Below, one piece after another: positions 30,024-37,860 of a stretch of 41,679 nt of DNA. The translations under genes and the position numbers were made by a program. The notes beneath the pieces are model-generated. The model was not told the origin of the DNA. It saw only the letters and a program-made list of their open reading frames with translations, and did no database searches. This DNA is from a virus, in the IMG/VR virus record IMGVR_UViG_3300013118_000638, positions 1 to 41,679 of that record. One strand, given 5' to 3'. Position 1 is the stretch's first letter, and every line of letters starts with the position of its first letter.

Positions 30024-30059
30024 ATGAAATTCAATCTACAGACAAAGGCATCCGATTGA
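30024..30059 (+). CDS. Possible 11-codon leader ORF
   Basis: ATG 30024 with a gacggg ribosome-site-like sequence opens 11 codons (MKFNLQTKASD) and stops at 30057-30059, where the stop overlaps the TTG start of the next gene as TTGA. TATAAT at 29994-29999 lies upstream. It could be a leader that couples translation of the downstream gene, or chance. Confidence 0.35.
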   Translation: MKFNLQTKASD

Positions 30060-30265
30060 GATCACCAAAAGCTGGCGATCTAGTCGAGGTTCTTGTATAC
30101 GAGCTTGATATCTCCGGAGCCAAAGAACCTGTATGGAAGAACGGCGTCTTGCTCAATCTTCCTGCATCCGTTCCGTTCGATGAATTGCTGTGGGTAGAAG
30201 TATTAATTAGCGGACAGAAGATAATGACAACGCCTGACAAGGTAGAAATAATGAAAAGGAGCTAA
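30056..30265 (+). CDS. GDLV-family small protein
   Basis: 69 residues from a TTG start. KAGDLVEV (5-12), NGVLLNLP (29-36), VEVLISGQKIM (47-57) and a last strand KVEIM. It is isolated from the main arrays, between a protease and a GapR-like protein. There is no usable ATG before the motif, and the TTG overlaps an 11-codon upstream frame, as at 9267. Confidence 0.77.
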   Translation: MRSPKAGDLVEVLVYELDISGAKEPVWKNGVLLNLPASVPFDELLWVEVLISGQKIMTTPDKVEIMKRS

Positions 30266-30266
30266 C

Positions 30267-30494
30267 ATGTCAGAGGCACTGAAAAGTGAGATCAATGAGT
30301 TCATGAGTCGGCTTATGAACATCGAGGGAGAGATAGAGACGCTCAAGGAGGATCGAAAGATTCTGTTCAATGAGTTCAAGGACAAGCTCGACACCAAGGC
30401 ACTCAAAGCAGCACTCAGTATCTATAAGATTCGATTGAAAAACATTGACTCTTCAAGCACAATCGAGACAATGATTGATATCCTCGAGGCATAA
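30267..30494 (+). CDS. GapR-like (DUF2312) DNA-binding protein
   Basis: 75 residues, all helical. The pattern E-I-N-x-F-M-x-R-L-x-x-I-E-x-E-I-x-x-L-K-E-D-R-K at 8-30, then F-K-D-K-L-D-x-K-A-L-K-A and a closing helix, follows the DUF2312/GapR layout. GapR encircles overtwisted DNA ahead of replication and transcription forks in Alphaproteobacteria, and short homologs occur in phages. This copy is near minimal length and lacks the usual long C-terminal region. It starts one base after the GDLV gene and abuts the pyrophosphohydrolase gene. Assignment by eye, moderate confidence. Confidence 0.7.
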   Translation: MSEALKSEINEFMSRLMNIEGEIETLKEDRKILFNEFKDKLDTKALKAALSIYKIRLKNIDSSSTIETMIDILEA

Positions 30495-30806
30495 ATGAAG
30501 AAATATGACAAGCTTGTCCGCGATAACATCCCGAAGATCATTCGAAGGTCAGGACAAAAGTGCAAGACCCGGAAGGTCAAAGACAAAGAGCTAACGTCAT
30601 ACCTCAGGAAGAAAGTGCTTGAGGAAGTGAATGAGCTCTTCGAGGATCCGTGTGCAGAGGAATTTGCCGACGTTATTGAGATCCTCGAAGAGTTCCGCCG
30701 ACACATGGGGATCACAATCGAAGATGTTCTCGAGGAGAAGTCCACCAAACATGATAGTCGAGGCGGCTTTAAAAAAGGCATAGTATTGCTCGAGATTAGT
30801 GATTAA
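30495..30806 (+). CDS. NTP pyrophosphohydrolase, MazG/HisE-like
   Basis: 103 residues. YDKLVRDNIPKII (4-16) is the hallmark opening of a group of all-alpha NTP-PPases; the metal-binding pattern follows as LEEVNELFED...EEFADVIEIL, equivalent to E-x2-E...E-x2-D. Such enzymes hydrolyse NTPs to NMP and pyrophosphate, either to remove damaged nucleotides or, in phages, to lower (p)ppGpp or adjust pools. It starts immediately after the GapR-like gene. Confidence 0.86.
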   Translation: MKKYDKLVRDNIPKIIRRSGQKCKTRKVKDKELTSYLRKKVLEEVNELFEDPCAEEFADVIEILEEFRRHMGITIEDVLEEKSTKHDSRGGFKKGIVLLEISD

Positions 30807-30848
30807 ATCCCTGTATACGAATATTTATCTTAGCAAGGATTGTCATAC

Positions 30849-33104
30849 ATGAAAATCAAAATAAATAATGAGCTCGAGCATATTACAGATCGGACTGGTC
30901 TTCTCCAAGACTTCATTGTCTTCACGTGCAAAGATTTGCAATGCATGCCCTGTGACGTTGATATTGTTAATGGGCGAGATGAAGCTGGTTTAAAGACAAC
31001 TGCACAATACGATCCGAACAGTCAGTATATCACAGTGAATGGCAAGAATCGTCACTTCGGTGATGTGCTTAGATCAATTGCACACGAGCTGGTTCATCAT
31101 AAGCAAAATGTAAACGGCGAACTTGAAGCAGTTGTCCAAGATGTTGGCGGTGATATCGAGGATGAGGCAAATGCAAGAGCAGGTGCAATGCTTAAATCCT
31201 TTGCATACAATGTGGGCCCTGAGCGGATTTATGAGGGACGTTCACTTATAAGCGAAAAAGAAGAGTCTGCAAGCAAAAAGCTAGAATCTCAATTAAGCAC
31301 CTTCCTTAAAAATATCAAAGCAGATGTTTCATCTAGCGAAGACGAAGATGAGGAAGAAGAATCTGACTCATTGAGCGTGAAAAAATTTTCTAATAATAGG
31401 CTACCTCACGCAGCTGAAAAACAAAAATCGCTTGAAATTTTAGCAATGTCAAGGTATGAAAAGAAGCCATTCGAACCAATCTTAGGAATGCCTGCCCCAA
31501 GCCTGTCAGATGATACAAAAAAAATATATAAGATTGAAGGTCACGGAGTACCGGTACATGCAATCTTTTCTGGTTTTGTTCTTAAAATAGGAAATGAAAA
31601 AGAAAAAGGAAATTTCATAGAAATTCTTAGCAATGTTCAAAGCAAAGATAAAAAAACAATATCTCAATACATTGCTGTTTATATGCACTTAGGCGAAAAA
31701 ACAAACAAAATCAAGCCGGGGGAGAATATAAGACAAGGAGAAATTATTGGATATACATCTCCCGATATAAAAGATGACAAAGATGATAATAATTTTTCAA
31801 ATGATTATTTTGAAATAAGAATAGTACATATATCAAATATTGAAGTAAACGATCCAGAAGATCCAAATGATGATAAGCAAACACGCGCCAAAGATCAAAT
31901 CAAAGATCTCGAGACATTTACAATTAATGAGGCAGCTAACAATCTTCTTTCTCTTAAAAATCAATTTATTAAAAAAGTTTTCAAAGTAGTTCCTCCTGCT
32001 AAAAAAATGGAGATATCGTCACCGTACGGTTCAAGAACAACTACAATTGTTGGCGAAGACGGAAAGCCAAAAGAGATTAATAATACGCACCGAGGCATCG
32101 ATATAAGAACAGATCCTCTAGGTGAATCTGGAAAAACGACAGTTTATTCTTCTGTATATGGAGTTGTTGCTGATATACGTGATGGTAAAAAATCTTATAA
32201 TTTAAAAACAGATAAGTGCCCACCCGGCACTGCAGCCGGAAATTATATAAAAATCAAACCAATCTATTCGGTTGGAGATCAAAATTTAACACTATTTTTT
32301 GCACACCTTCATGAAGGTTCAATTTTTCCGGAAGTAGGTGACCTTGTTGAGCCCGGAAAAGCAATTGGTTTAATGGGTATGTCTGGTTGCACTACAGGTC
32401 CCCATCTTCACTTTGAAATAAGAAAAGGTGGAAAAAATTGGAATTTAGCACACAAACATAGTAATACTACAGGTCGCCTAAAATCATATGAAAGCTTAAA
32501 AGATGAAATTACTTCTGTTGCTGATAAATTTAAAAGTGTAATAAGCGATGATGAAAAGTTTTTAAAGCTTTTTGAAGCAACAATACCAGAACAATTTAGA
32601 AAACCCGAGAAAAGCATGTCAGAATCTAAAGTCCCAGGCACCAATATTATTAAGCAATATATTAATGAAGTTGTGTCAGCATATGGTGTAGGAAGAATTG
32701 ATCCTACACAAGGTGGTGTGGGCCAAATGTTTAGGATGGGTGTTGATTATAAGAATGCAAGCACAAATATCCCACATGCTGCTGCGGGATATGTTGATCG
32801 AACTCGATCATTGCCATATGAAATTTCAATACGCTCTGATCGAGATGCAAAGAAGCTTTATGAAACATTTTTCAAAGGTGGGTTTGTTGATGATAAAATA
32901 GTGATCCAGCCTGATGATGTTCATTATACTACTGACGGCTTTAAAATGGATTGCCATGTATCAACCGGCTCAAATGCAGGAAATGATCGAGATGTTAACC
33001 TTATACAGCGACAACTCTATTCATCAATGCTAGGAATTCCGAGCATGCCCAAGAATGCTTCGATCATCATTGATGTTATTCCAAAAGAAACAAAGATAAA
33101 ATAA
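30849..33104 (+). CDS. Large multi-domain peptidase with HExxH and two M23-like domains
   Basis: 751 residues from ATG 30849, nine bases after an aagga ribosome site. Domain 1 (1-130) has HELVHHKQ with HExxH at 79-83. An acidic linker follows (about 150-180). Domain 2 (about 215-335) has the beta pattern of an M23 lysostaphin-type domain but is degenerate. Domain 3 (about 390-530) is a clear M23 peptidase: HRGID (His414, Asp418) and GPHLHFEI (His519, His521). The C-terminal 150 residues are unknown and contain a tag-like helix NIIKQYINEVV. M23 enzymes cut peptidoglycan cross-links, so this is probably a virion-associated or lytic wall hydrolase. Codon use is more AT-rich from domain 2 onward. 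Confidence 0.88.
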   Translation: MKIKINNELEHITDRTGLLQDFIVFTCKDLQCMPCDVDIVNGRDEAGLKTTAQYDPNSQYITVNGKNRHFGDVLRSIAHELVHHKQNVNGELEAVVQDVGGDIEDEANARAGAMLKSFAYNVGPERIYEGRSLISEKEESASKKLESQLSTFLKNIKADVSSSEDEDEEEESDSLSVKKFSNNRLPHAAEKQKSLEILAMSRYEKKPFEPILGMPAPSLSDDTKKIYKIEGHGVPVHAIFSGFVLKIGNEKEKGNFIEILSNVQSKDKKTISQYIAVYMHLGEKTNKIKPGENIRQGEIIGYTSPDIKDDKDDNNFSNDYFEIRIVHISNIEVNDPEDPNDDKQTRAKDQIKDLETFTINEAANNLLSLKNQFIKKVFKVVPPAKKMEISSPYGSRTTTIVGEDGKPKEINNTHRGIDIRTDPLGESGKTTVYSSVYGVVADIRDGKKSYNLKTDKCPPGTAAGNYIKIKPIYSVGDQNLTLFFAHLHEGSIFPEVGDLVEPGKAIGLMGMSGCTTGPHLHFEIRKGGKNWNLAHKHSNTTGRLKSYESLKDEITSVADKFKSVISDDEKFLKLFEATIPEQFRKPEKSMSESKVPGTNIIKQYINEVVSAYGVGRIDPTQGGVGQMFRMGVDYKNASTNIPHAAAGYVDRTRSLPYEISIRSDRDAKKLYETFFKGGFVDDKIVIQPDDVHYTTDGFKMDCHVSTGSNAGNDRDVNLIQRQLYSSMLGIPSMPKNASIIIDVIPKETKIK

Positions 33105-33128
33105 CAATTAAAGTATAAAGAAATATAT

Positions 33129-33146
33129 AATATTGTCACAAGACAA
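33129..33146 (+). promoter_or_regulatory. Inverted repeat TTGTC-N4-GACAA and TATAAT box
   Basis: TTGTC (33133-33137) and GACAA (33142-33146) form an inverted repeat just after a TATAAT (33126-33131), upstream of the gene at 33164. The ten bases at 33129-33138 recur at 34984-34993 ahead of the gene at 35007. Candidate operator, weak. Confidence 0.35.
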
Positions 33147-33163
33147 AAGGAGTACAATCTTAA

Positions 33164-33946
33164 ATGAGTAATAATAATGATAATCGCTGGCTAAAGATGG
33201 CAGGAGTTTTAAACGAAGCTAAAGATCCATCTGAAAACCAAGAGGTCAAAACAGTCTTAGCTGAGCAAAAAGTTCGACGAATCATAAGAACACAAATTAA
33301 AAAGATTCTTACTGAGGCACGCAATCCAACTCGCGAGGATGTTGTAACACTGCAAGCTACGCTAAATACATTAAAGCCAAACTCAGCTAAGCCTGACGGA
33401 ATTTACGGCAAAGAGACTGCAAATGCTATTGCACAATTTCAAAAAGATGCTAATCTTACCGTTGATGGTGTTGCAGGTCCTGAAACTTACGCAGCACTTG
33501 CATCTGCACTTGAGGCTGAAGAGTGGCCGTCAGAAGATGTTATGGGCGCTCTATTGACAGATGGACCGATTATTGGGCGCAAAGGTGTAGCAGATTTATC
33601 TCCTGCAGAGGTCGAAATGCCCACAATTAACTTAGTTGCCGGCGATAAAGAAAGCGATGCTGCAGTAGCTGATGCTTTACGTATGATAATCGGAGATACC
33701 AAAGTTGATGTAGGTATCACAGAAGAAGATCGTTTGGCCGTCGCCCGCGCAATGGGTCAAGGTGATGATGCAGAAATAGTAAAATCCAGCCCCGAAGAAG
33801 TCGAAGTCAAAGTTGGCGGTAAGCAAGGTCTCGAACCAGTGATAATTAAAATTCATGACAGATCTGGCGCTAGCCTTGATATTGAAGAGCCAACACAATT
33901 GTCAGACAAGTTTATGTCTGGTGATCTTATGATCAAAATGCCGTAA
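33164..33946 (+). CDS. Tagged peptidoglycan-binding protein with three L-x-E sites
   Basis: 260 residues. The N-terminus reads RWLKMAGVLNEA, then VKTVLAEQ, then the recurring tag VRRIIRTQIKKILTE (37-51), so L-x-E occurs three times (LNE, LAE, LTE). Next is a peptidoglycan_binding_1 domain (about 57-115): DVVTLQATLNTL...PDGIYGKETANAI...VDGVAGPET. The rest is acidic and unrecognised. The PG-binding fold grips the cell wall, so after processing the protein could help injection or lysis. aaaggag ribosome site. Its layout is paralogous to the gene at 35426. Confidence 0.82.
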   Translation: MSNNNDNRWLKMAGVLNEAKDPSENQEVKTVLAEQKVRRIIRTQIKKILTEARNPTREDVVTLQATLNTLKPNSAKPDGIYGKETANAIAQFQKDANLTVDGVAGPETYAALASALEAEEWPSEDVMGALLTDGPIIGRKGVADLSPAEVEMPTINLVAGDKESDAAVADALRMIIGDTKVDVGITEEDRLAVARAMGQGDDAEIVKSSPEEVEVKVGGKQGLEPVIIKIHDRSGASLDIEEPTQLSDKFMSGDLMIKMP

Positions 33947-33954
33947 TCAATATT

Positions 33955-34248
33955 ATGAAAAACACTATTAGGAAAAATTCATTCATATACTTGATTGCAG
34001 CTTTGCTAACTATCTTATTTTTTAGCACGATCTCTGATGCAAAAGCCTCCGATGTCAAAAGAGAAGAAGATAAAATTTCATATCGAAAGAAAACATCAAT
34101 CGATTTTTCAGATATCAACATCACCGGTGAGTTAGTTAAACCCGAAGGTGCATATGTGGGAGTTAGAAAGAACATAAGGTTTAAGAACTTTATTAAAGTA
34201 AGATCAAATTTTAGGCACGAACTATTTGATTCAGAAGACAATATATGA
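33955..34248 (+). CDS. Small secreted protein, Myxococcota-like
   Basis: 97 residues. Signal peptide (hydrophobic 10-25, cleavage near DAKA). The mature part, IDFSDINITGELVKPEG then R-x-x-F-x-x-x-I-x-x-R-x-N-F-x-x-E-L near the C-terminus, resembles a conserved domain I recall in exported proteins of Myxococcota, some near gliding-motility genes. That comparison is from memory and uncertain. It lies eight bases after the tagged PG-binding gene and overlaps the next gene by 4 bases. Confidence 0.66.
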   Translation: MKNTIRKNSFIYLIAALLTILFFSTISDAKASDVKREEDKISYRKKTSIDFSDINITGELVKPEGAYVGVRKNIRFKNFIKVRSNFRHELFDSEDNI

Positions 34249-34535
34249 TCGCAGCGTTAGCATCCATGATATCAATGGATACGTGGCCGCTTTATGATGA
34301 CGAAAGAAAAAAAGCGCTTCTTAAGCTTCGGCATTGGTATAAAGCGACGCTTGACTGGGCAAAGATTTACGAGGATGACAATCATTCACTTCGAACTCGA
34401 AACCTCCTGGAAGACATAGAGAGAGTTGCCAGAGATATCGGCGAAGAAGACTCAGGTTGGCAATGGTATGATGACTGGGATGATGAGATGAATGCAATTT
34501 GGGCAACAATGAAACGAATGGGTGTCATAGAATGA
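34245..34535 (+). CDS. Small helical protein, unknown
   Basis: 96 residues, Trp- and Asp-rich, predicted all-helical (LLKLRHWYKATLDWAKIYEDD; LLEDIERVARDIGEE; WYDDWDDEMNAIWATMKRMG). No family is recognised. 4-base overlaps at both ends place it in the operon of the secreted protein and the DUF192 protein. Confidence 0.72.
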   Translation: MIAALASMISMDTWPLYDDERKKALLKLRHWYKATLDWAKIYEDDNHSLRTRNLLEDIERVARDIGEEDSGWQWYDDWDDEMNAIWATMKRMGVIE

Positions 34536-34957
34536 AAATCACTCTGGGTAGCTTGAAAAAGATAATTAAAGAGCATGCTCAGCCCGCATTACTTTCACAT
34601 CAAATTATCACTGTCGAAGGTCATAAGATTGATTGCGAGATTGCAAATACTGACGCAGCAAGAATGCAAGGCCTCATGCATCGAACTGATCTTCCGCAAG
34701 ACACGGGTATGCTCTTCGTATTCCCATGGGCAGACCAGCAATCATTTTGGATGCGGGACACACACATTCCTCTCGACGTAGCATTTGCTGACATCCATGG
34801 CAAGATACTGAATATTGAGACAGGAAACCCGCTGTCTGAGAAGAAGATGCTATCACAAGGCCCGGCCATGTATGTGCTTGAAGCACCCAAAGGGTGGTTT
34901 AGTCTTCACGATCTCGGAGAAGGATCTGTAATAGACTTAAATAGCATTAACATTTAA
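34532..34957 (+). CDS. DUF192 protein with an N-terminal tag-like helix
   Basis: 141 residues. The first 14 residues (MKITLGSLKKIIKE) are the recurring tag without the final L-x-E. From about 25 on it is a DUF192 domain: ARMQGLMHRTDLPQDTGMLFVF (split by loops), SFWMRDTHIPLDVAF and a closing W-F-x-x-H-D-L-G-E-G. DUF192 proteins are usually exported beta-barrels of unknown role; here the tag replaces the signal peptide, which suggests delivery by the virion instead. The start at 34532 gives ATGA overlap; the longer frame from 34499 is read inside the previous gene. Confidence 0.82.
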   Translation: MKITLGSLKKIIKEHAQPALLSHQIITVEGHKIDCEIANTDAARMQGLMHRTDLPQDTGMLFVFPWADQQSFWMRDTHIPLDVAFADIHGKILNIETGNPLSEKKMLSQGPAMYVLEAPKGWFSLHDLGEGSVIDLNSINI

Positions 34958-34980
34958 TAGTCAAAGCGATATATATTATA

Positions 34981-34992
34981 GACAATATTGTC
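34981..34992. promoter_or_regulatory. Perfect 12-bp palindrome, candidate operator
   Basis: GACAATATTGTC is its own reverse complement and lies directly after a TATTAT box (34974-34979), where transcription of the gene at 35007 would start. It uses the same TTGTC/GACAA half-sites as the repeat at 33133-33146. Confidence 0.4.
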
Positions 34993-35006
34993 AAGGGGGC
35001 TAAATC

Positions 35007-35414
35007 ATGTTAGAGCTACTACAATCATTATGGGGCCTAGTATCCCTCGTCGCAATCGCAGCTTGGTCACTAGGCCTCGCATTACTAGCAGGAGCCTGGG
35101 ATCTATTGATGGTTCTTCACGTTGATGCACCTCGTCTTGAAGGCCTGTTGGTCGGAATTGCACTTGCATGGCTGCTAGCACGCAGAGACAAACATCCGCT
35201 CCTCAGAGCAGCATCAGCACCCCTCAAGCTTGTATTGGATATCCTTGACCTTGCATGGGATCAGGTTGTCGAATCAGCATCAGACGTTTGCGACGCAGGT
35301 TGCGGAGCAGTTCGCTGGTCATGGAATAAGAAGGTTAGCTGGGTCAAGGCTGGCTGGTCATGGTGCATGAGTCGCCTTGTAGCGCTCAAAGAAAAACTTA
35401 GCCACAAGGAATAA
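35007..35414 (+). CDS. Membrane protein, unknown
   Basis: 135 residues. Two hydrophobic helices at about 5-35 (WGLVSLVAIAAWSLGLALLA) and 45-57 (LLVGIALAWLLA), then an amphipathic Trp-rich region (WDQVVESA, WSWNKKVSW, WSWCMSRL) and a basic end. A holin or membrane-remodelling role is possible given nearby wall-binding proteins, but nothing specific shows it. An aaggggg ribosome site and a palindromic operator candidate lie upstream. Confidence 0.74.
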   Translation: MLELLQSLWGLVSLVAIAAWSLGLALLAGAWDLLMVLHVDAPRLEGLLVGIALAWLLARRDKHPLLRAASAPLKLVLDILDLAWDQVVESASDVCDAGCGAVRWSWNKKVSWVKAGWSWCMSRLVALKEKLSHKE

Positions 35415-35425
35415 GGAAAAATCAA

Positions 35426-36376
35426 ATGAAAATGTCAGGCAAGATCTTAAGAAAGATTATTAACGAAGAGATCCAGCTCCTTAGTGAGGCAAAATATAAT
35501 CCTACACATGACGATGTCAAAACTTTACAGTCTGCAATTAATTTTATTGTCGATGTTGATAATGACGAAGACATAGATCTAGATAATCTAGAAAAAGATT
35601 TAAAAGACGCGCTCAATGTTGATGGAATCTTTGGAAGAAATACAGATAGAGAGCTTAGAAAAGCGCAAAGTCAATTAGGAGTAAAGCCCGACGGTTTGGC
35701 CGGCCCAAAGACAATGATAAAAATGTCAGAAGCTATTAATGAGTTTATTCTTGAAATTGAGAATGAAGCTGCTGGAGATTTCGCAGAAGAGGAATTCGGG
35801 CCGATCGCAGATGATTTGAAGCGCTTAATAGATTTACGAGCAGTAATGGGAATGTCAAGAGGCAAGCCCAAAAAGAAAAAATCTAAACCTGAACCTGCAC
35901 CTACGCCTAAGGCTGAACCAGAAGAAAAAGAAATGTCTGTCGGGGGTAAAGATAGCGAAGCAGAATCTAGCGTGAATGCACGAGGCTATGATATCAGCAA
36001 AGGCCCAATTAAAAGAAATAGTAAACAAAGTCACGTAGACTATCTCAATAAAGAAGGAATCAAAAAAGCAGTTCTTGATGGAATCAATTATTTGTTTTTA
36101 AACAATAAAATAAAAAACAAAGACATGGCAATGCATGTTTTGTCAACACTTCCGAAAAAGTCAAAAAAAGAAGGAAGAATATCTGAGCTCCATGCGACAC
36201 TTCTAGATGTTGCTGAAGCCCGCGGAATCAAGCTTATAAATCACTATAATCGACTTCTTAAAGGCTATAAAGGAATTCTCCAGCGAACTAATAAAGACAA
36301 TAGAGATAACATGAAAGCGAAGCTCGAGAAAAGAATTGGCGCCGGAGCAAAAGAATTTAAAAAAGCCTTAAGCTAG
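35426..36376 (+). CDS. Tagged peptidoglycan-binding protein, paralog of 33164
   Basis: 316 residues. The tag LRKIINEEIQLLSE (8-21) ends in L-S-E. A peptidoglycan_binding_1-like domain (about 25-105) follows: DVKTLQSAIN...DGIFGRNTDRELRKAQ...PDGLAGPKT. A Lys/Pro/Glu linker (about 148-180) leads to a basic helical C-terminal domain (200-316). Domain order (tag, then PG-binding, then unique tail) matches the gene at 33164. A second ATG six bases in is the alternative start. Followed by another tagged gene 11 bases later. Confidence 0.82.
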   Translation: MKMSGKILRKIINEEIQLLSEAKYNPTHDDVKTLQSAINFIVDVDNDEDIDLDNLEKDLKDALNVDGIFGRNTDRELRKAQSQLGVKPDGLAGPKTMIKMSEAINEFILEIENEAAGDFAEEEFGPIADDLKRLIDLRAVMGMSRGKPKKKKSKPEPAPTPKAEPEEKEMSVGGKDSEAESSVNARGYDISKGPIKRNSKQSHVDYLNKEGIKKAVLDGINYLFLNNKIKNKDMAMHVLSTLPKKSKKEGRISELHATLLDVAEARGIKLINHYNRLLKGYKGILQRTNKDNRDNMKAKLEKRIGAGAKEFKKALS

Positions 36377-36387
36377 CAGGCAAGTAA

Positions 36388-37860
36388 ATGAATACAACAC
36401 TTCGAAACATAGTTCAAAATGAAATTAAACAATTGCTGTCAGAACAAGATGAGAAATCTGTATCAAAAAAACGAAAGCTAAAATCTGAAGATTCCCGCAT
36501 TATGTCTGCCGATCGCGGCCCATTTCGTGACAAGATGAAAGGTGACCCGTTTGAATATACAATTGTCGGAGATCCATGCGATGATCCCGAGGGTATAAAG
36601 TTTAAAGTAACGGGATTTTCTAAGCTCGCAAAAAGAAAGTTTCGCAATAAGTGGAAGAAGATAACCGCCGGCCAAAGACAAAGAACACTAGAAAAAGATA
36701 AATACATCTGGAAAAGAGGAAAGCTCAAAGGGCAAGATTCCTGGGAGATTCTTCGAAAGACACTCGGCGGTGCAGATTTAATTTGCCAGCGGGTAACTGA
36801 AGCTGAGAAGAAGCATGAGAAGAAATCTAAGCTAGACTTTACAGATCAAGAGCCGATGCAAGACCCAACAATTAGAGGTAAGAAGAAGGCCAAAAAAGAC
36901 GGAATAGGCGGTAAAGATCAAAAGATTGATAACACGTTTCCTCGAGGATCACTTCGATACTATATTAAAAATAATACCACGGGAATTGACCCGAAGGTTA
37001 AAAAATATATAAAGAGCTTCGCTGAAAACGATGATACAAAGTCGCTGTTTAGAGATGCAGTTAAAAAAATCATATCAAAACAATATGACAAAGAAATCTA
37101 CAAGCCGATCAATATGGGCTATAGCTTTATGCAGTTATCTGATGATCCCATTTCGGGAGCGTCAGCTCGTCTGGATGCAGCACTAAAACTAATTTTTAAT
37201 AAATCTCTTCCTCGAGAAATTCAAATGCGGGCTCTAGACTTATCTGAAAGAATATATGATAAGCTAGGCTCATGGGAAAAGGTCGATGATCTAGCAAAGA
37301 AAGAATCAGATATATTGGCATCTGAGCTTAAGATGCCGTATTTCGGAACTGTATCAGATGCTAAGACTAAAAAAGAAGAAGAACCCGAAGTTGTTAAAAA
37401 AGAAAAAGAGATAGCTAAAGAGCCCGCAGCAAAGAAGAAATTAAAATATCCGCAAGGCAATCTCATGAATAAAGAGTTTGATATTGAGGGTATGAAAATG
37501 AAAGTTACTGAAGATCGATTAATTCTAGACGGAAAGCCTTACAAGGCCACAGTATTCGGATCTAATATGAGCTTTAATAATATGAGCTTTAAAAAAATCG
37601 TTGGTAAACCAGACTCTATTGAAATAACCGGTTCTGCTTTGTTTAAAACAGTCACAACAAATATTACATGGGCCGACCTCATACAGAATGCCAAAGATCT
37701 CAGAGGTAAAAACAAAACAACTATATCGACCCCGGGAAATCCTGACATAAAAATTACACCCGCTTCTTCTGCTGTTAGTGAATCCCGCCAAGTTACACCA
37801 GCCCAGCTAAACCAAATAATACTCAGAGAAATGAAAAGAATCCAAAATGAAAATAGATGA
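36388..37860 (+). CDS. Large basic tagged protein, unknown
   Basis: 490 residues. The tag LRNIVQNEIKQLLSE occupies 5-19, ending in L-S-E. The body is strongly basic (runs of Lys/Arg around 20-35, 160-180 and a Lys/Glu linker near 325-350), with no recognised fold. The last 20 residues (VTPAQLNQIILREMKRIQNE) look like a second copy of the tag at the C-terminus. A short repeat, N-M-S-F, occurs twice at about 394-402, coded by a 13-base direct repeat at 37564-37576 and 37579-37591. Its charge would suit contact with packaged DNA. Probably a virion internal protein; inferred. Confidence 0.78.
   Translation: MNTTLRNIVQNEIKQLLSEQDEKSVSKKRKLKSEDSRIMSADRGPFRDKMKGDPFEYTIVGDPCDDPEGIKFKVTGFSKLAKRKFRNKWKKITAGQRQRTLEKDKYIWKRGKLKGQDSWEILRKTLGGADLICQRVTEAEKKHEKKSKLDFTDQEPMQDPTIRGKKKAKKDGIGGKDQKIDNTFPRGSLRYYIKNNTTGIDPKVKKYIKSFAENDDTKSLFRDAVKKIISKQYDKEIYKPINMGYSFMQLSDDPISGASARLDAALKLIFNKSLPREIQMRALDLSERIYDKLGSWEKVDDLAKKESDILASELKMPYFGTVSDAKTKKEEEPEVVKKEKEIAKEPAAKKKLKYPQGNLMNKEFDIEGMKMKVTEDRLILDGKPYKATVFGSNMSFNNMSFKKIVGKPDSIEITGSALFKTVTTNITWADLIQNAKDLRGKNKTTISTPGNPDIKITPASSAVSESRQVTPAQLNQIILREMKRIQNENR

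Noticed and set aside
32335-32370. G-D-L-V-E-P-G in the large M23 protein as another GDLV copy
   Set aside because: It is the normal V-x-x-G-x-x-[I/V]-x-x-G strand of M23 peptidases, and the rest of the small barrel is absent.
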